From the NCBI RefSeq assembly GCF_003001675.1, contig NZ_PVYW01000009.1, forward strand, positions 186,001 to 250,000: a DNA stretch of 64,000 nucleotides, written 5' to 3'. How positions within the stretch are numbered: position 1 is the stretch's first letter; each line of letters opens with the position of its first letter. The stretch comes from Cohnella sp. SGD-V74. GTDB lineage: Bacteria; Bacillota; Bacilli; Paenibacillales; Paenibacillaceae. Below the pieces are notes generated by a model that saw nothing but the letters and a program-made list of their open reading frames with translations, did not search any database and was not told the DNA's origin. Both the position numbers and the translations under genes were made by a program. Below are positions 1-7,864 of this stretch, one piece after another.

Positions 1-1
1 G

Positions 2-172
2 GATGACGCTTACGAGAAAATTCTCGCCGGAGCCAGCCTGGTGGAGGTCTATACGGCCATGATCTACAAAGGACCGGGAGTGCTGAAGGAAATTCACGCC
101 GGCCTGCTGAGAAGGCTGAAGCAGGACGGATTCAATCGGATCACTCAGGCGGTAGGAGCGGGCGTTCGTTAG
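2..172 (+). CDS. pyrD: Dihydroorotate dehydrogenase, C-terminal end (partial)
   Basis: Only the last 56 codons are in the window; the gene enters from the left edge. The visible part reads [20 protein letters not shown] and continues with IYKGPGVL, the end of the flavin-phosphate-binding region and closing helix of class 2 (quinone-linked, membrane-associated) dihydroorotate dehydrogenases. These oxidise dihydroorotate to orotate in pyrimidine synthesis. The stop codon overlaps the AGGAGG of the next gene (171-176), so the two genes are probably co-transcribed and translationally coupled. Class 2 rather than class 1 is judged from this tail alone. Confidence 0.8.
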   Translation, partial: DDAYEKILAGASLVEVYTAMIYKGPGVLKEIHAGLLRRLKQDGFNRITQAVGAGVR

Positions 173-183
173 GAGGAATGTCG

Positions 184-987
184 ATGGACGGAATGGATTG
201 GGGGAAGTTCCTGCTTCCCTATGAGCAAGCGGTGGAAGAACTGAAGGTCAAGCTGAAGTCGCTGCGCTCCGAACTCAAGGCCAGGGACGAATACGCTCCG
301 ATCGAGTTCGTCACCGGCAGGGTGAAGCGGGTTTCCAGCATTTTGGAGAAGTCGCGCAGACTGGCCGTTCCTCTGGACCGGATCGAAGTCGGAATTGAGG
401 ATATCGCGGGCATCCGCATCATGTGCCAGTTCGTGGACGATATTTATCGCGTCGCGGAGATGATCCGCCAGCGCAAAGATTTGACGATGGTCTACGAGAA
501 AGATTACATCACGAACTACAAGGACAGCGGCTATCGCAGCTACCATCTGATCGTCGAGTACCCGGTGCAGACGTCGCTCGGCTCCAAGCCGGTGCTGGCG
601 GAAATTCAGATCCGGACGCTGGCGATGAATTTCTGGGCGACGATCGAGCATTCGCTGAATTACAAGTACCGCAACCAACTGCCCGCGCACGTTCGGGAGA
701 GGCTTCGCAAAGCGGCTGAAGCGGCGTTTTCCCTCGACAACGAGATGTCGAGCATCCGCCAGGAGATCGTGGACGCGCAGCAGGACTTCGAGGAAAGCTC
801 GCTTGTCGTGAGGCGGGTGCTTAACGAGATTCAGGAGCTGTACTTCTTCCGCAGGGTCAGGGAGGCCGCGCAGTTTCAGCGCCGCTTCAACGAGCTGTGG
901 GAGCAGGACGATCTGTGGGGCCTCAAGGAGCTGTCTGCCGAGGTGCAGGCGGCGCTTAAGCGCGCGGGAAAAGGCGGACACTCGTAA
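184..987 (+). CDS. relQ: Small alarmone synthetase, YjbM/RelQ family, with C-terminal extension
   Basis: Predicted cytosolic GTP pyrophosphokinase making (p)ppGpp from ATP and GDP/GTP. It follows Bacillus subtilis YjbM closely: IEFVTGRVK near residue 40, DIAGIRIMCQFVDD near 75, SGYRSYHL near 116 and EIQIRTLAMNFWATIEH near 140, the synthetase core of the Rel/Spo fold. There is no HD hydrolase, TGS or ACT domain, as expected for the stand-alone class. An in-frame ATG lies at 178, but AGGAGG at 171-176 is 7 bases from the ATG at 184, so that start is preferred. The product is 267 residues against about 210 in YjbM; the extra residues form a charged, helical-looking tail after about residue 205. 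The gene directly follows pyrD. Confidence 0.9.
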   Translation: MDGMDWGKFLLPYEQAVEELKVKLKSLRSELKARDEYAPIEFVTGRVKRVSSILEKSRRLAVPLDRIEVGIEDIAGIRIMCQFVDDIYRVAEMIRQRKDLTMVYEKDYITNYKDSGYRSYHLIVEYPVQTSLGSKPVLAEIQIRTLAMNFWATIEHSLNYKYRNQLPAHVRERLRKAAEAAFSLDNEMSSIRQEIVDAQQDFEESSLVVRRVLNEIQELYFFRRVREAAQFQRRFNELWEQDDLWGLKELSAEVQAALKRAGKGGHS

Positions 988-1080
988 AGCTGAGGCGAGG
1001 CGGGGGAAACGGCGGAAAAAGGCGGACACTCGCAGAGGACTGGACCAGGCGGGAGGAACGGCGGAAAAAGGCGGGAACGC
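965..1080. repeat. Three imperfect tandem units of about 48 bp
   Basis: The motif GGAAAAAGGCGG recurs at about 967 (one A shorter), 1014 and 1063, spaced 48-49 bp. The first two copies continue with ACACTCG. Copy one forms the last codons and stop of relQ; the others fill the gap before the DUF309 gene. No matching reading frame or terminator is evident. Confidence 0.6.
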
Positions 1081-1097
1081 TTAGGGAGCGGGTCGGC

Positions 1098-1532
1098 ATG
1101 AGGAGTGAAAGGTGGAACGAGGTCATGGGCGATTCGCGCTATCTGGCCTATGTCGTCTATTTCAACCGGGACCGCGATTATTTCGAATGTCATGAAGTAA
1201 TGGAAGAGCTGTGGCTGGAAAACGGCCGCAGCTCTTTGCTGCAAGGACTGCTTCAGGCGGCTGTCGGCCTGCACCATTGGGATAACGGCAACCGTTCGGG
1301 GGCCGTGAAGCTGATGACGGCCGCGCTGGAGAAGCTGGGCGCGCATGACGGCGACGTCGCGCTCGGTCTGGATCTGGCGGCGCTGCGGCGCAGCCTGGAA
1401 GAGAGCCTGGAGGCGCTGGCCCGGCGGCCGCTGGACGCCCCTTTCCGGGCGTTCGAGCTTCGCATCGTCGACGACGGGCTTCGGATTTCGGCAGAGCGGT
1501 GGAACGAGGAGCGTCGCTTGGAGGCGGAGTAA
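1098..1532 (+). CDS. DUF309 family protein
   Basis: A 144-residue cytosolic protein with the DUF309 hallmark FECHEVMEELW at residues 29-39, followed by a helical stretch LLQGLLQAAVGLHHW. The family is small, all-helical and common in Bacillales. The conserved His, Glu and Trp suggest a buried polar site, but no reaction is established. The start ATG follows AGGGAG at suitable distance. It is co-directional with relQ and probably in the same transcript, although about 110 bp of repeat-containing sequence separates them. No signal peptide or membrane segment is seen. Confidence 0.8.
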   Translation: MRSERWNEVMGDSRYLAYVVYFNRDRDYFECHEVMEELWLENGRSSLLQGLLQAAVGLHHWDNGNRSGAVKLMTAALEKLGAHDGDVALGLDLAALRRSLEESLEALARRPLDAPFRAFELRIVDDGLRISAERWNEERRLEAE

Positions 1533-1635
1533 GAGGACAAATCGGATAAAGACTGAGTGACGGGGATAATATTCGCTCGTTCGGGAAATTTTACCTTGAG
1601 GGATTTTGTAATGAATCACCGAGAGGGGTATCTCA

Positions 1636-3264
1636 ATGAGCGAGTACGATGGAACATCGGTAACCGGAGCGGGAGGCGCGGCGGATCAAAGAATGACCGA
1701 CCGGGAGACCGGGCAGTCGCTGACCGACCGGCAGGGTCACCCGATCGCCGACAATCAGAATTTGCGGACCGTAGGCAATCGCGGACCGACCACGCTGGAA
1801 AACTATCATTTCCTCGAGAAAATCACGCATTTCGACCGGGAGAGGACGCCGGAGCGCGTCGTTCATGCCCGCGGAGCGGGAGCGCACGGCTATTTCGAAG
1901 CGTACGGCAAAGTCGGCGAGGAGCCGATCGCCAAGTATACGCGGGCGAAGCTGTTCCAGGAGGCCGGGAAGAGAACGCCCTTATTCGTGCGGTTCTCGTC
2001 GGTCATCCATGGCGGGCACTCGCCGGAGACGCTGCGCGATCCGCGCGGCTTCGCGGTCAAGTTCTATACGGAGGACGGCAACTGGGATCTCGTGGGAAAC
2101 AACCTGAAGGTGTTCTTCATCCGGGACGCGATGAAGTTTCCGGATCTCGTGCACGCGTTTAAGCCCGACCCGGTGACGAACCGGCAGGATACGGTGCGCA
2201 TCTTCGACTTTGTCAGCAACTCGCCGGAAGCGCTCCATATGGTCACGTTTCTGTTTTCCCCTTGGGGCATCCCGGCGAACTACCGGCAAATGCAGGGCTC
2301 CGGCGTGAACACGTACAAGTGGGTCAACTCCGAGGGGCAGGCGGTGCTCGTCAAGTACCATTGGGAGCCGAAGCAGGGCATCAAAAACTTGACTCAGGCC
2401 GAGGCGGAGAGCGTTCAGGGGAAAAATTTCAACCATGCGACGCAGGATTTGTACGAGGCGATCGAACGGGGCGATTACCCGGAATGGGAGCTGTGCGTGC
2501 AGATCATGAGCGATGACTATCATCCGGAGCTGAGCTTCGATCCGCTCGATCCGACGAAGCTGTGGCCGCCGGAGCAGTTTCCGTTCCTGCCGGTCGGACG
2601 CATGGTGCTGGATCGCAATCCGCAAAACTATTTCGCCGAAGTCGAGCAGGCGGCGTTCGGGACGGGCGTGCTCGTGGACGGCCTTGACTTCTCGGACGAC
2701 AAGTTGCTGCAGGGCAGAACGTTCTCTTATTCGGATACGCAGCGTTACCGGGTCGGCTCCAACTACCTGCAGCTTCCGATCAACGCGCCGAAAAAGCGGG
2801 TGGCGACAAACCAGCGGGACGGCCAGATGGCGCTGTTCGTCGACTCTCCTCCGGGATCGAATCCGCACGTCAACTACGAGCCGACTTCGCTGGGCGGCAT
2901 CGTGGAAGCGGGCAAGGGAGATCCCGAATACACGCCTCGCATTGAAGGGAACCTCGTGCGCGAGCCGATCGACCGGCCGAACAATTACGAGCAGGCGGGA
3001 GACCGATTCCGCATGTTCGAGGATTGGGAGCGCGAAGAGTTGATCGCCAATCTGATTGGTGCGCTCGCCCCCGCGCCGGAGGTCGTGCGGAGCAAGATGG
3101 TGGAGCACTTCACTAAGTGCGACCCCGAATACGGGCGGCGCGTAAAGGAAGGGCTCGACGCACGCGGCCCCGGCGACGGCACAGGCGGCCCGATGGGCGC
3201 GGCCAAAGCGGCCCAGGCCGTGCTTGAAGCCGAGCAGGACGGGCATAGCGCTTCTCCTTATTGA
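1636..3264 (+). CDS. katA: Monofunctional haem catalase
   Basis: A 542-residue catalase that dismutates hydrogen peroxide in the cytosol. Visible catalytic features are His77 in [14 protein letters not shown], the distal Asn in the [14 protein letters not shown] segment near 155, and the proximal haem ligand Tyr365 in [14 protein letters not shown]. Length and order match small- to medium-subunit catalases. A divergent C-terminal tail rich in Gly and Ala ends in HSASPY. GAGAGGGG at 1620-1627 gives the ribosome site. Upstream lies a TATAAT-like stretch (GATAATATT near 1563), but I see no clear PerR box or sigma-B promoter. The symbol katA is by family; katX or another paralogue name is possible. 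Confidence 0.9.
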   Translation: MSEYDGTSVTGAGGAADQRMTDRETGQSLTDRQGHPIADNQNLRTVGNRGPTTLENYHFLEKITHFDRERTPERVVHARGAGAHGYFEAYGKVGEEPIAKYTRAKLFQEAGKRTPLFVRFSSVIHGGHSPETLRDPRGFAVKFYTEDGNWDLVGNNLKVFFIRDAMKFPDLVHAFKPDPVTNRQDTVRIFDFVSNSPEALHMVTFLFSPWGIPANYRQMQGSGVNTYKWVNSEGQAVLVKYHWEPKQGIKNLTQAEAESVQGKNFNHATQDLYEAIERGDYPEWELCVQIMSDDYHPELSFDPLDPTKLWPPEQFPFLPVGRMVLDRNPQNYFAEVEQAAFGTGVLVDGLDFSDDKLLQGRTFSYSDTQRYRVGSNYLQLPINAPKKRVATNQRDGQMALFVDSPPGSNPHVNYEPTSLGGIVEAGKGDPEYTPRIEGNLVREPIDRPNNYEQAGDRFRMFEDWEREELIANLIGALAPAPEVVRSKMVEHFTKCDPEYGRRVKEGLDARGPGDGTGGPMGAAKAAQAVLEAEQDGHSASPY

Positions 3265-3305
3265 GCTGGGTAGCGGCTGACTGGTCTTGGCCTGATGCCC
3301 GGTGC

Positions 3306-3685
3306 CAGGGCCAAGAAATGGCCTCGGGCTCATCCAGCTCCGCGCACCAAGGCCACAATAGTGCCTTGGAGGCACACGGCCTGGTCCGGTGCGAGAACTC
3401 GAAGGCCAAGAAGTGGCCTTGGGCTCATCGGCCGCCACGCACTAAGGCCACAAAAGTGCCTTGGAGGCACACGGCCTGGTCCGATGTGTGAGATCGAAGG
3501 CCAAGAAGTGGCCTTGGGCTCATCGGCCGCCACGCACTAAGGCCACAAAAGTGCCTTGGAGGCACGTGGCCTGGTCCGATGCGTGAGATCGAAGGCCAAG
3601 AAGTGGCCTCCGCCCCACCCCGCGTCACGCGCCAAGGCGACAAAAGTGCCTCGGCGGAATGCGGGCCGCACCAAGGCTCATTCCG
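3306..3685. repeat. 95-bp tandem repeat, about four copies
   Basis: Copies begin at 3306, 3401, 3496 and 3591 with an exact 95-bp period. The middle two are nearly identical; the first and last are degenerate. Each unit holds a short hairpin (GGCCAAGAAGTGGCC) and a second imperfect one around AAGGCCACAAAAGTGCCTT. Because 95 is not a multiple of 3, open frames across it are not conserved between copies, so it is judged noncoding. It fills the gap between katA and the terminator at 3702. Confidence 0.85.
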
Positions 3686-3701
3686 GCCCTCCAGCACTCA
3701 G

Positions 3702-3752
3702 AAAAAAACCGTCAGGGACGCTTGTCACTCAAGCGTCCCTGACGGTTTTTTT
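3702..3752. terminator. Perfect bidirectional intrinsic terminator
   Basis: A 23-base arm (3702-3724), 5-base loop and perfect complementary arm (3730-3752). The arms begin and end in seven A and seven T, so it works in both directions. It serves the convergent catalase (+) and KCYCGC lipoprotein (-) genes. Confidence 0.92.
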
Positions 3753-3754
3753 CG

Positions 3755-4210
3755 CTATGCGTTCGGATTAAAGTTGTCTTCGATCAGCTGTTGAATCTGC
3801 TCCGGCGTCTTGCCTTGCTTGCTCCACTCTTCGATCTTGAGCAGCTCTTCGGTACAGATGCCGCAAGTGCCGCTGTGATCGGTCCAGGTGACGCTGTCCT
3901 CGCTCTGGTCCGCCACGTAGCAGCGGAAGAGGGAGTCGTGCGGATCGTTCTCGTAGTTCATGCATCCGCAATAGCATTTGACCGATTTCATAATGTCTTC
4001 GTACTTGCCGACGATCGAGTAGAGGTGGTTCGTTCTTCCCGAATAGTTGCTGAGGAAGGACGGCATCTTGGACAGCGACGCTTCGACCTCCCAAGTTTCG
4101 TTCCCGTGGCGGTGGGGTTCGCTGTTGCCGGAACCTCCTCCGCAAGCGACGAGCAGTATCCCACCGGCGAGCAGCGCGGTCGGCAGGGCGAGCAGCCACT
4201 TGGCGTTCAT
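3755..4210 (-). CDS. PCYCGC-family lipoprotein (KCYCGC variant)
   Basis: A 151-residue lipoprotein, exported and anchored outside the membrane. The signal peptide ends in lipobox LVAC with Cys23. The mature part carries KCYCGC at 78-83, then FRCYV and TCGICTEE, so at least six cysteines lie in clustered pairs. This matches the Pfam group of Bacillales proteins of unknown function with a PCYCGC motif, except that Lys replaces the first Pro. Its ATG overlaps the stop of the thioredoxin-like gene by one base, implying coupled translation. I infer that the two act together in extracytoplasmic thiol or metal chemistry. Confidence 0.8.
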   Translation of the reverse strand: MNAKWLLALPTALLAGGILLVACGGGSGNSEPHRHGNETWEVEASLSKMPSFLSNYSGRTNHLYSIVGKYEDIMKSVKCYCGCMNYENDPHDSLFRCYVADQSEDSVTWTDHSGTCGICTEELLKIEEWSKQGKTPEQIQQLIEDNFNPNA

Positions 4211-4713
4211 CAGTCGTTACCTTCCACTTTATGCTTCTCGAAGAACGCCTTGAAATCGTCCAGCGAATAGCCCGCAGTCGTCTCCGATTCCTTCAGGCCG
4301 CCCTTCATCCGGTCGCTTTCTACGCCGTCTTTGAAGTATACTAACGTAGGAGTCGCTTCGATATTCATTTTGCCGAAATAGTTCTCGAACTCCCGAAGGT
4401 TGAATTGGTGCATGTTGACGCCGAGCTCGTCGGCCAGCGGCTTCAGCTTCGGCGTAGTCGCCTGGCAGTGAGGGCAGTTCGAAGCGTAGAAGTAGACGAA
4501 GAAGCTTTCCTTGTTCTTCAGCTTCGTCTCCAGTTCGTCCGGAAGAATCAGATTGCTGTAGTTCGGATCGTTCAACTGAGCCCGCGTATCGGGAAAGAGC
4601 TTGTTTTCCGGCTTGCCGTATACGGTGTCGGGCTGCATGTTGTTCAATACAACGAGCAGGACGATCAACGCGGCCAGAATGCCGAAGAAGATCGATAATT
4701 TCTTGGCGTTCAT
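4210..4713 (-). CDS. Membrane-anchored thioredoxin-like protein
   Basis: A 167-residue protein with one N-terminal hydrophobic helix (residues 7-24) and an external thioredoxin fold. The active site CPHC is at 80-83 in FFVYFYASNCPHCQ, and the cis-Pro segment IEATPTLVYFKDG follows. CPHC is typical of oxidising or isomerising thioredoxin relatives. A TTG at 4728 extends the frame by five codons, but GGGGGAA fits the ATG at 4713. It is the first gene of a two-gene operon with the KCYCGC lipoprotein, its likely substrate or partner. That partnership is inferred from coupling only. Confidence 0.83.
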   Translation of the reverse strand: MNAKKLSIFFGILAALIVLLVVLNNMQPDTVYGKPENKLFPDTRAQLNDPNYSNLILPDELETKLKNKESFFVYFYASNCPHCQATTPKLKPLADELGVNMHQFNLREFENYFGKMNIEATPTLVYFKDGVESDRMKGGLKESETTAGYSLDDFKAFFEKHKVEGND

Positions 4714-4782
4714 TAACGATTCCCCCAATTCGGATTGGTATTATGTATGGAAGTCATGGACAAGTTCTGCGAACTCTCTTAC

Positions 4783-4788
4783 ATTATA
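4783..4788 (-). promoter_or_regulatory. -10 box for the thioredoxin/KCYCGC operon
   Basis: Read on the minus strand this is a perfect TATAAT about 70 bases upstream of the thioredoxin-like gene. The -35 region near 4804-4812 (TTTGTT or TTGTTC) is weak. Confidence 0.45.
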
Positions 4789-4862
4789 CCTAATAAGACC
4801 GCCGAACAAAACGGGGTGCGCGCCAATGACATGAAACTGTCAAAAAGAAAGCAGGTATAAAA

Positions 4863-5702
4863 ATGAAAGCGACGATCAGACTCGATAAAATGCTCGGAAA
4901 TTTGGGATACGGAACGCGCAGCGTGATCAAGCAATGGATCAAGCAGGGAGCGGTTACCGTGAACGGAGAGACCGTCAAGGATCACGGTAAGCAAATCCGC
5001 CCGAACGACGATACGGTGACGCTCAACGGAGAAACGATTCGCTATCGCGACACGGTCTATGTGCTGCTGCACAAGCCGGCTGGAGTCGTCTCCGCTACCG
5101 AGGATTACCGCGACCGGACCGTGATCGACCTGCTCGACGAGGACATTACGGTGCTGTCGCCTTTTCCGGTAGGGAGACTGGATAAGGATACAGAAGGGCT
5201 GCTGCTCATTACGAACGACGGGAAGCTGTCGCACGAGCTGCTCTCGCCGAAGAAGCACGTTCCGAAAACGTACAGAGCTCTCGTGGCCGGGGCCGTCGGA
5301 GAGCCGGACGCGGAGGCGTTCGCGAAAGGCGTGGAGCTGGACGACGGTTACGTGACGATGCCGGCGCAATTGCGGGCGCTCGCTTCCGTCGACGCCGCAG
5401 CCGGAGGAACGATGCAGGCGGACGAGCCGGATGACGCTGCGGAGATGTCTGCCGTGCTCGACTTCGCGCCCTCGGGTCCCGAGGCGCCGTCGCTGAGCTG
5501 GATCGAGCTGACGATTCACGAAGGCAAATTCCATCAGGTGAAGCGGATGTTCGAAGCGGTGGGCAAAAAGGTGCTCTACCTTCGGCGCGTGTCGATGGGA
5601 CCGCTGAAGCTCGATCCCGCATTGGCTCCGGGCGAATGGCGCGAATTGACGGAAGACGAAGTCGACAACTTGAGAAATTACCGGAAGGATGGACAGGAAT
5701 GA
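4863..5702 (+). CDS. RsuA/RluB-family pseudouridine synthase
   Basis: A 279-residue enzyme expected to isomerise a uridine in rRNA. An N-terminal S4-like domain (RLDKMLGNLGYGTRSVIKQ, then a VNGETVKDHG segment) binds RNA. The catalytic domain has VLLHKPAGVVSATED and PFPVGRLDKDTEGLLL, whose Asp in GRLDKDTEG is the catalytic aspartate. Residues of about 175-215 form an Ala/Glu/Asp-rich insertion between core strands, longer than in Escherichia coli RsuA. The target site (U516 in RsuA) cannot be told from the sequence. The stop overlaps the start of the HAD gene (ATGA), so the two are coupled. Confidence 0.85.
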   Translation: MKATIRLDKMLGNLGYGTRSVIKQWIKQGAVTVNGETVKDHGKQIRPNDDTVTLNGETIRYRDTVYVLLHKPAGVVSATEDYRDRTVIDLLDEDITVLSPFPVGRLDKDTEGLLLITNDGKLSHELLSPKKHVPKTYRALVAGAVGEPDAEAFAKGVELDDGYVTMPAQLRALASVDAAAGGTMQADEPDDAAEMSAVLDFAPSGPEAPSLSWIELTIHEGKFHQVKRMFEAVGKKVLYLRRVSMGPLKLDPALAPGEWRELTEDEVDNLRNYRKDGQE

Positions 5703-6496
5703 ACTATCGCTTGATTGCATTGGATGTGGACGGCACGCTGCTGAACGACGATCATGAGCTTACGCCGAGAGTCAGACAGGCGGTTCGGGAGGCGGCGGAG
5801 CAAGGGGCGGAGATTGTCATCTGCACGGGCCGCGGCTCGACGAGCGCGCTGGGCGTGCTGAGGGAGCTTGGCCTGCAAGGCACGATGATTACCCATAACG
5901 GCGCCTCCGTCGTCGACAGCGAGACGCGGGAAGTGATTCACGATACGGCGATTACGCACGAACGGGCGCGCCGCTACATGGACTTTTTCAAGGGATGGGG
6001 CATCCACTTCGATCTGAATACGGCGTTCGACCTGTTCGTGGAAGACTTGAACGACGACGCGGCGGCGATGTACGACAACCTGCTGGCCAAGCCGATTCGA
6101 AGAAGCTTCGCGGAAAGTCTGCCGGAGCGGTTGGTGAAAATGTCGGTCTATGCGCCCAAAGAAGTGCTGGACGAGGTCGAACTGGAATGGAATAGCTGGA
6201 CGCACGAGCTGCAGACGATTCGGAGCGGGGACTATTTTATCGACGTGCAGCATCCGAATGCCAGCAAAGGGCAGGCCCTGCGCTGGCTGGCCGAGCAAAG
6301 GGGAATTCCGCGCGCGAGCGTGCTGGCGATGGGCAATTATTATAACGATATGGAAATGCTGGCGTTTGCCGGGTGGGGCGTGGCGATGGACAATTCTCCC
6401 GACGAGGTGAAAGCCGCCGCGGACGAAGTGACCGTCTCCAACAACGAGGACGGCGTCGCGGTCGTCCTGGAGCGTCTGGTAATCAAGCAGGCGTAA
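5699..6496 (+). CDS. Cof-type HAD-IIB phosphatase
   Basis: A 265-residue cytosolic HAD phosphatase. Motif I is ALDVDGTLLNDDHE near the N-terminus, with nucleophile and acid/base Asp. Motif II is ICTGRG. The C-terminal motif is GNYYNDMEMLAFAGWGVAM, where the usual GD is GN but the ND that coordinates magnesium remains. The cap between the motifs is the alpha/beta type IIB. Substrates are usually sugar or cofactor phosphates. An upstream in-frame ATG exists at 5636, but the ATG at 5699 overlaps the preceding stop, aligns with the family and follows ACAGGA, so it is chosen. Confidence 0.87.
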   Translation: MNYRLIALDVDGTLLNDDHELTPRVRQAVREAAEQGAEIVICTGRGSTSALGVLRELGLQGTMITHNGASVVDSETREVIHDTAITHERARRYMDFFKGWGIHFDLNTAFDLFVEDLNDDAAAMYDNLLAKPIRRSFAESLPERLVKMSVYAPKEVLDEVELEWNSWTHELQTIRSGDYFIDVQHPNASKGQALRWLAEQRGIPRASVLAMGNYYNDMEMLAFAGWGVAMDNSPDEVKAAADEVTVSNNEDGVAVVLERLVIKQA

Positions 6497-6500
6497 CGGG

Positions 6501-6530
6501 AAAAAAGCAAGCCGGCAAACCCGGCTTGCT
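6501..6530 (-). terminator. Terminator for the YjcZ micropeptide gene
   Basis: Arms AGCAAGCCGG (6506-6515) and CCGGCTTGCT (6521-6530). The six A at 6501-6506 read as a T-run on the minus strand, so it terminates leftward transcription. It may also stop the HAD gene, though without a T-run. Confidence 0.75.
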
Positions 6531-6575
6531 CTACGCGCTTAGCTGGCGAAATGTGCAGGAGTCGCTTCCCGGAAC

Positions 6576-6668
6576 TCAGTAACCAGCGCGCAAGATAATG
6601 ACCAGCAGAATGAACAAGACCAGCACGAAGGCTGCCGATGCATAGTATCCGCCGACTGCACCAGACAT
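6576..6668 (-). CDS. YjcZ-family sporulation micropeptide
   Basis: A 30-residue protein, MSGAVGGYYASAAF followed by a single hydrophobic helix (VLVLFILLVIIL) and ending RAGY. This is the pattern of the tiny transmembrane YjcZ-type peptides of spore-forming Bacillales. GGAGGAG lies just upstream of the ATG. It has its own terminator at 6501-6530. A CATAATATA sequence (minus strand, 6754-6762) resembles the -10 of mother-cell sigma-E/K promoters, but the -35 is not clear. A role in spores is known only by family occurrence. Confidence 0.85.
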   Translation of the reverse strand: MSGAVGGYYASAAFVLVLFILLVIILRAGY

Positions 6669-6852
6669 GCAAACTCCTCCTTCATGTAGATAATAGTGGG
6701 GGTTGCCGAAGCGGGTGCATTTCTTGCGCTGTCCCTCTGCCTCGGTCTACACCTATATTATGAAGAAGGATGAGCGCGGATTGGACATTTACCCCGGGGC
6801 AAACGATTTTGGGTAAATGCGGAGATAGGCGGATGAAGCGGCAAGCCGCGCG

Positions 6853-7803
6853 TCAATAATTGCGATCGAAGTCGACCGCGTTTCGCACCGGCTTCCCCTT
6901 AGTCAAGTACGCATCCAGATTGTCGAGGAAAATTTCCGTTACCCGCGTTTTGTAATGGTCCGTCCAGCCTCCGATATGCGGAGTCGCGATGACGTTGTCC
7001 ATCTTCCAGAGCGGGTGGCCGGACGGCAGCGGTTCCTCCTCGAATACGTCAAGGCCGGCTCCCCCGATCGTGCCTTGCTCCAATGCCGCGACGAGAGCGG
7101 CCGTATCGACGGATGCGCCGCGTCCGAAGTTGAAGAACAGGGCATCGGGCTTCATGGCCGCGAACCGCTCCGTGTTGAAAAGATGATGCGTCTCGTCGGT
7201 GTAGGGCAGCACGTTAACGACCATGTCGCTGCGGGACAGAACGTCGTCCAGCCGATCCATGCCGTACATCTCGTCAACCTCGGCGACAGGACGGGCGCTC
7301 TTGCGCACGCCGAGCGTCGTCATGCCGAAAGCTTTGGCCAGCCGGGCCATCTCCGTTCCGATCGCGCCGACTCCGACGATGCCGATCGTCCGTCCGGCAA
7401 GCTGGTAATAGCGCTCCGATACGCGCCATTCTCCGCGGCTCTGCTGCCGGATTGCATGGTGCAGGTTACGGCTGAAGGCGAGCAGCATCGCGAACAGCGT
7501 CTCGGCCATCGATATCGGATGAATGCCGCTGGCGCTGGACAACGCTATGCCGCGCTCGCGAAGCCGATCCAGAGGCAGTCTGTCCACGCCGGCGGAGCTC
7601 GTCTGCACCCACTTCAAATTGGCGGCGGAATCGAAGACGGCGTCCATCGCGGCGTTCCAGCCGAGCACGATCTCCGCGTCGCGGTATTGTTCTTCGGTAA
7701 TCGCGGCGTCGCTCGCGGATATGATGTTCCATTCCGGAATTCGCTGGCGGACTTGCTCGATCTGTTCGGGTTTGAGCGGGAAGAGCAATAGTAAAGTCGG
7801 CAT
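6853..7803 (-). CDS. D-2-hydroxyacid dehydrogenase
   Basis: A 316-residue NAD(P)-dependent oxidoreductase of the D-isomer 2-hydroxyacid dehydrogenase family. The nucleotide-binding motif is GIVGVGAIGTEMA. The catalytic triad is visible as Arg in FFNFGRGASVD, Glu in DVFEEEPLP and His in TPHIGGWTDHY. The substrate could be a glyoxylate or another 2-keto acid. An upstream TTG at 7803+18 is in frame, but it lies within the GAGGAG ribosome site, so the ATG at 7803 is chosen. It follows the diguanylate cyclase gene on the same strand with a gap of about 60 bp. Confidence 0.87.
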   Translation of the reverse strand: MPTLLLLFPLKPEQIEQVRQRIPEWNIISASDAAITEEQYRDAEIVLGWNAAMDAVFDSAANLKWVQTSSAGVDRLPLDRLRERGIALSSASGIHPISMAETLFAMLLAFSRNLHHAIRQQSRGEWRVSERYYQLAGRTIGIVGVGAIGTEMARLAKAFGMTTLGVRKSARPVAEVDEMYGMDRLDDVLSRSDMVVNVLPYTDETHHLFNTERFAAMKPDALFFNFGRGASVDTAALVAALEQGTIGGAGLDVFEEEPLPSGHPLWKMDNVIATPHIGGWTDHYKTRVTEIFLDNLDAYLTKGKPVRNAVDFDRNY

Positions 7804-7864
7804 AGTAGTGTCTCTCCTCAAGTTGAATTGTTGGAACGAATGTCGGACGTATCGTGTGCGGCAA

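Noticed and set aside
1981..3438. 485-codon frame opposite the catalase gene
   Set aside because: It is the antisense shadow of a highly biased GC-rich gene; its peptide is Arg/His-rich with no family features.
3261..3697. Short proteins encoded in the 95-bp repeats
   Set aside because: The period is not a multiple of 3, frames shift in each copy, and no ribosome sites are present.
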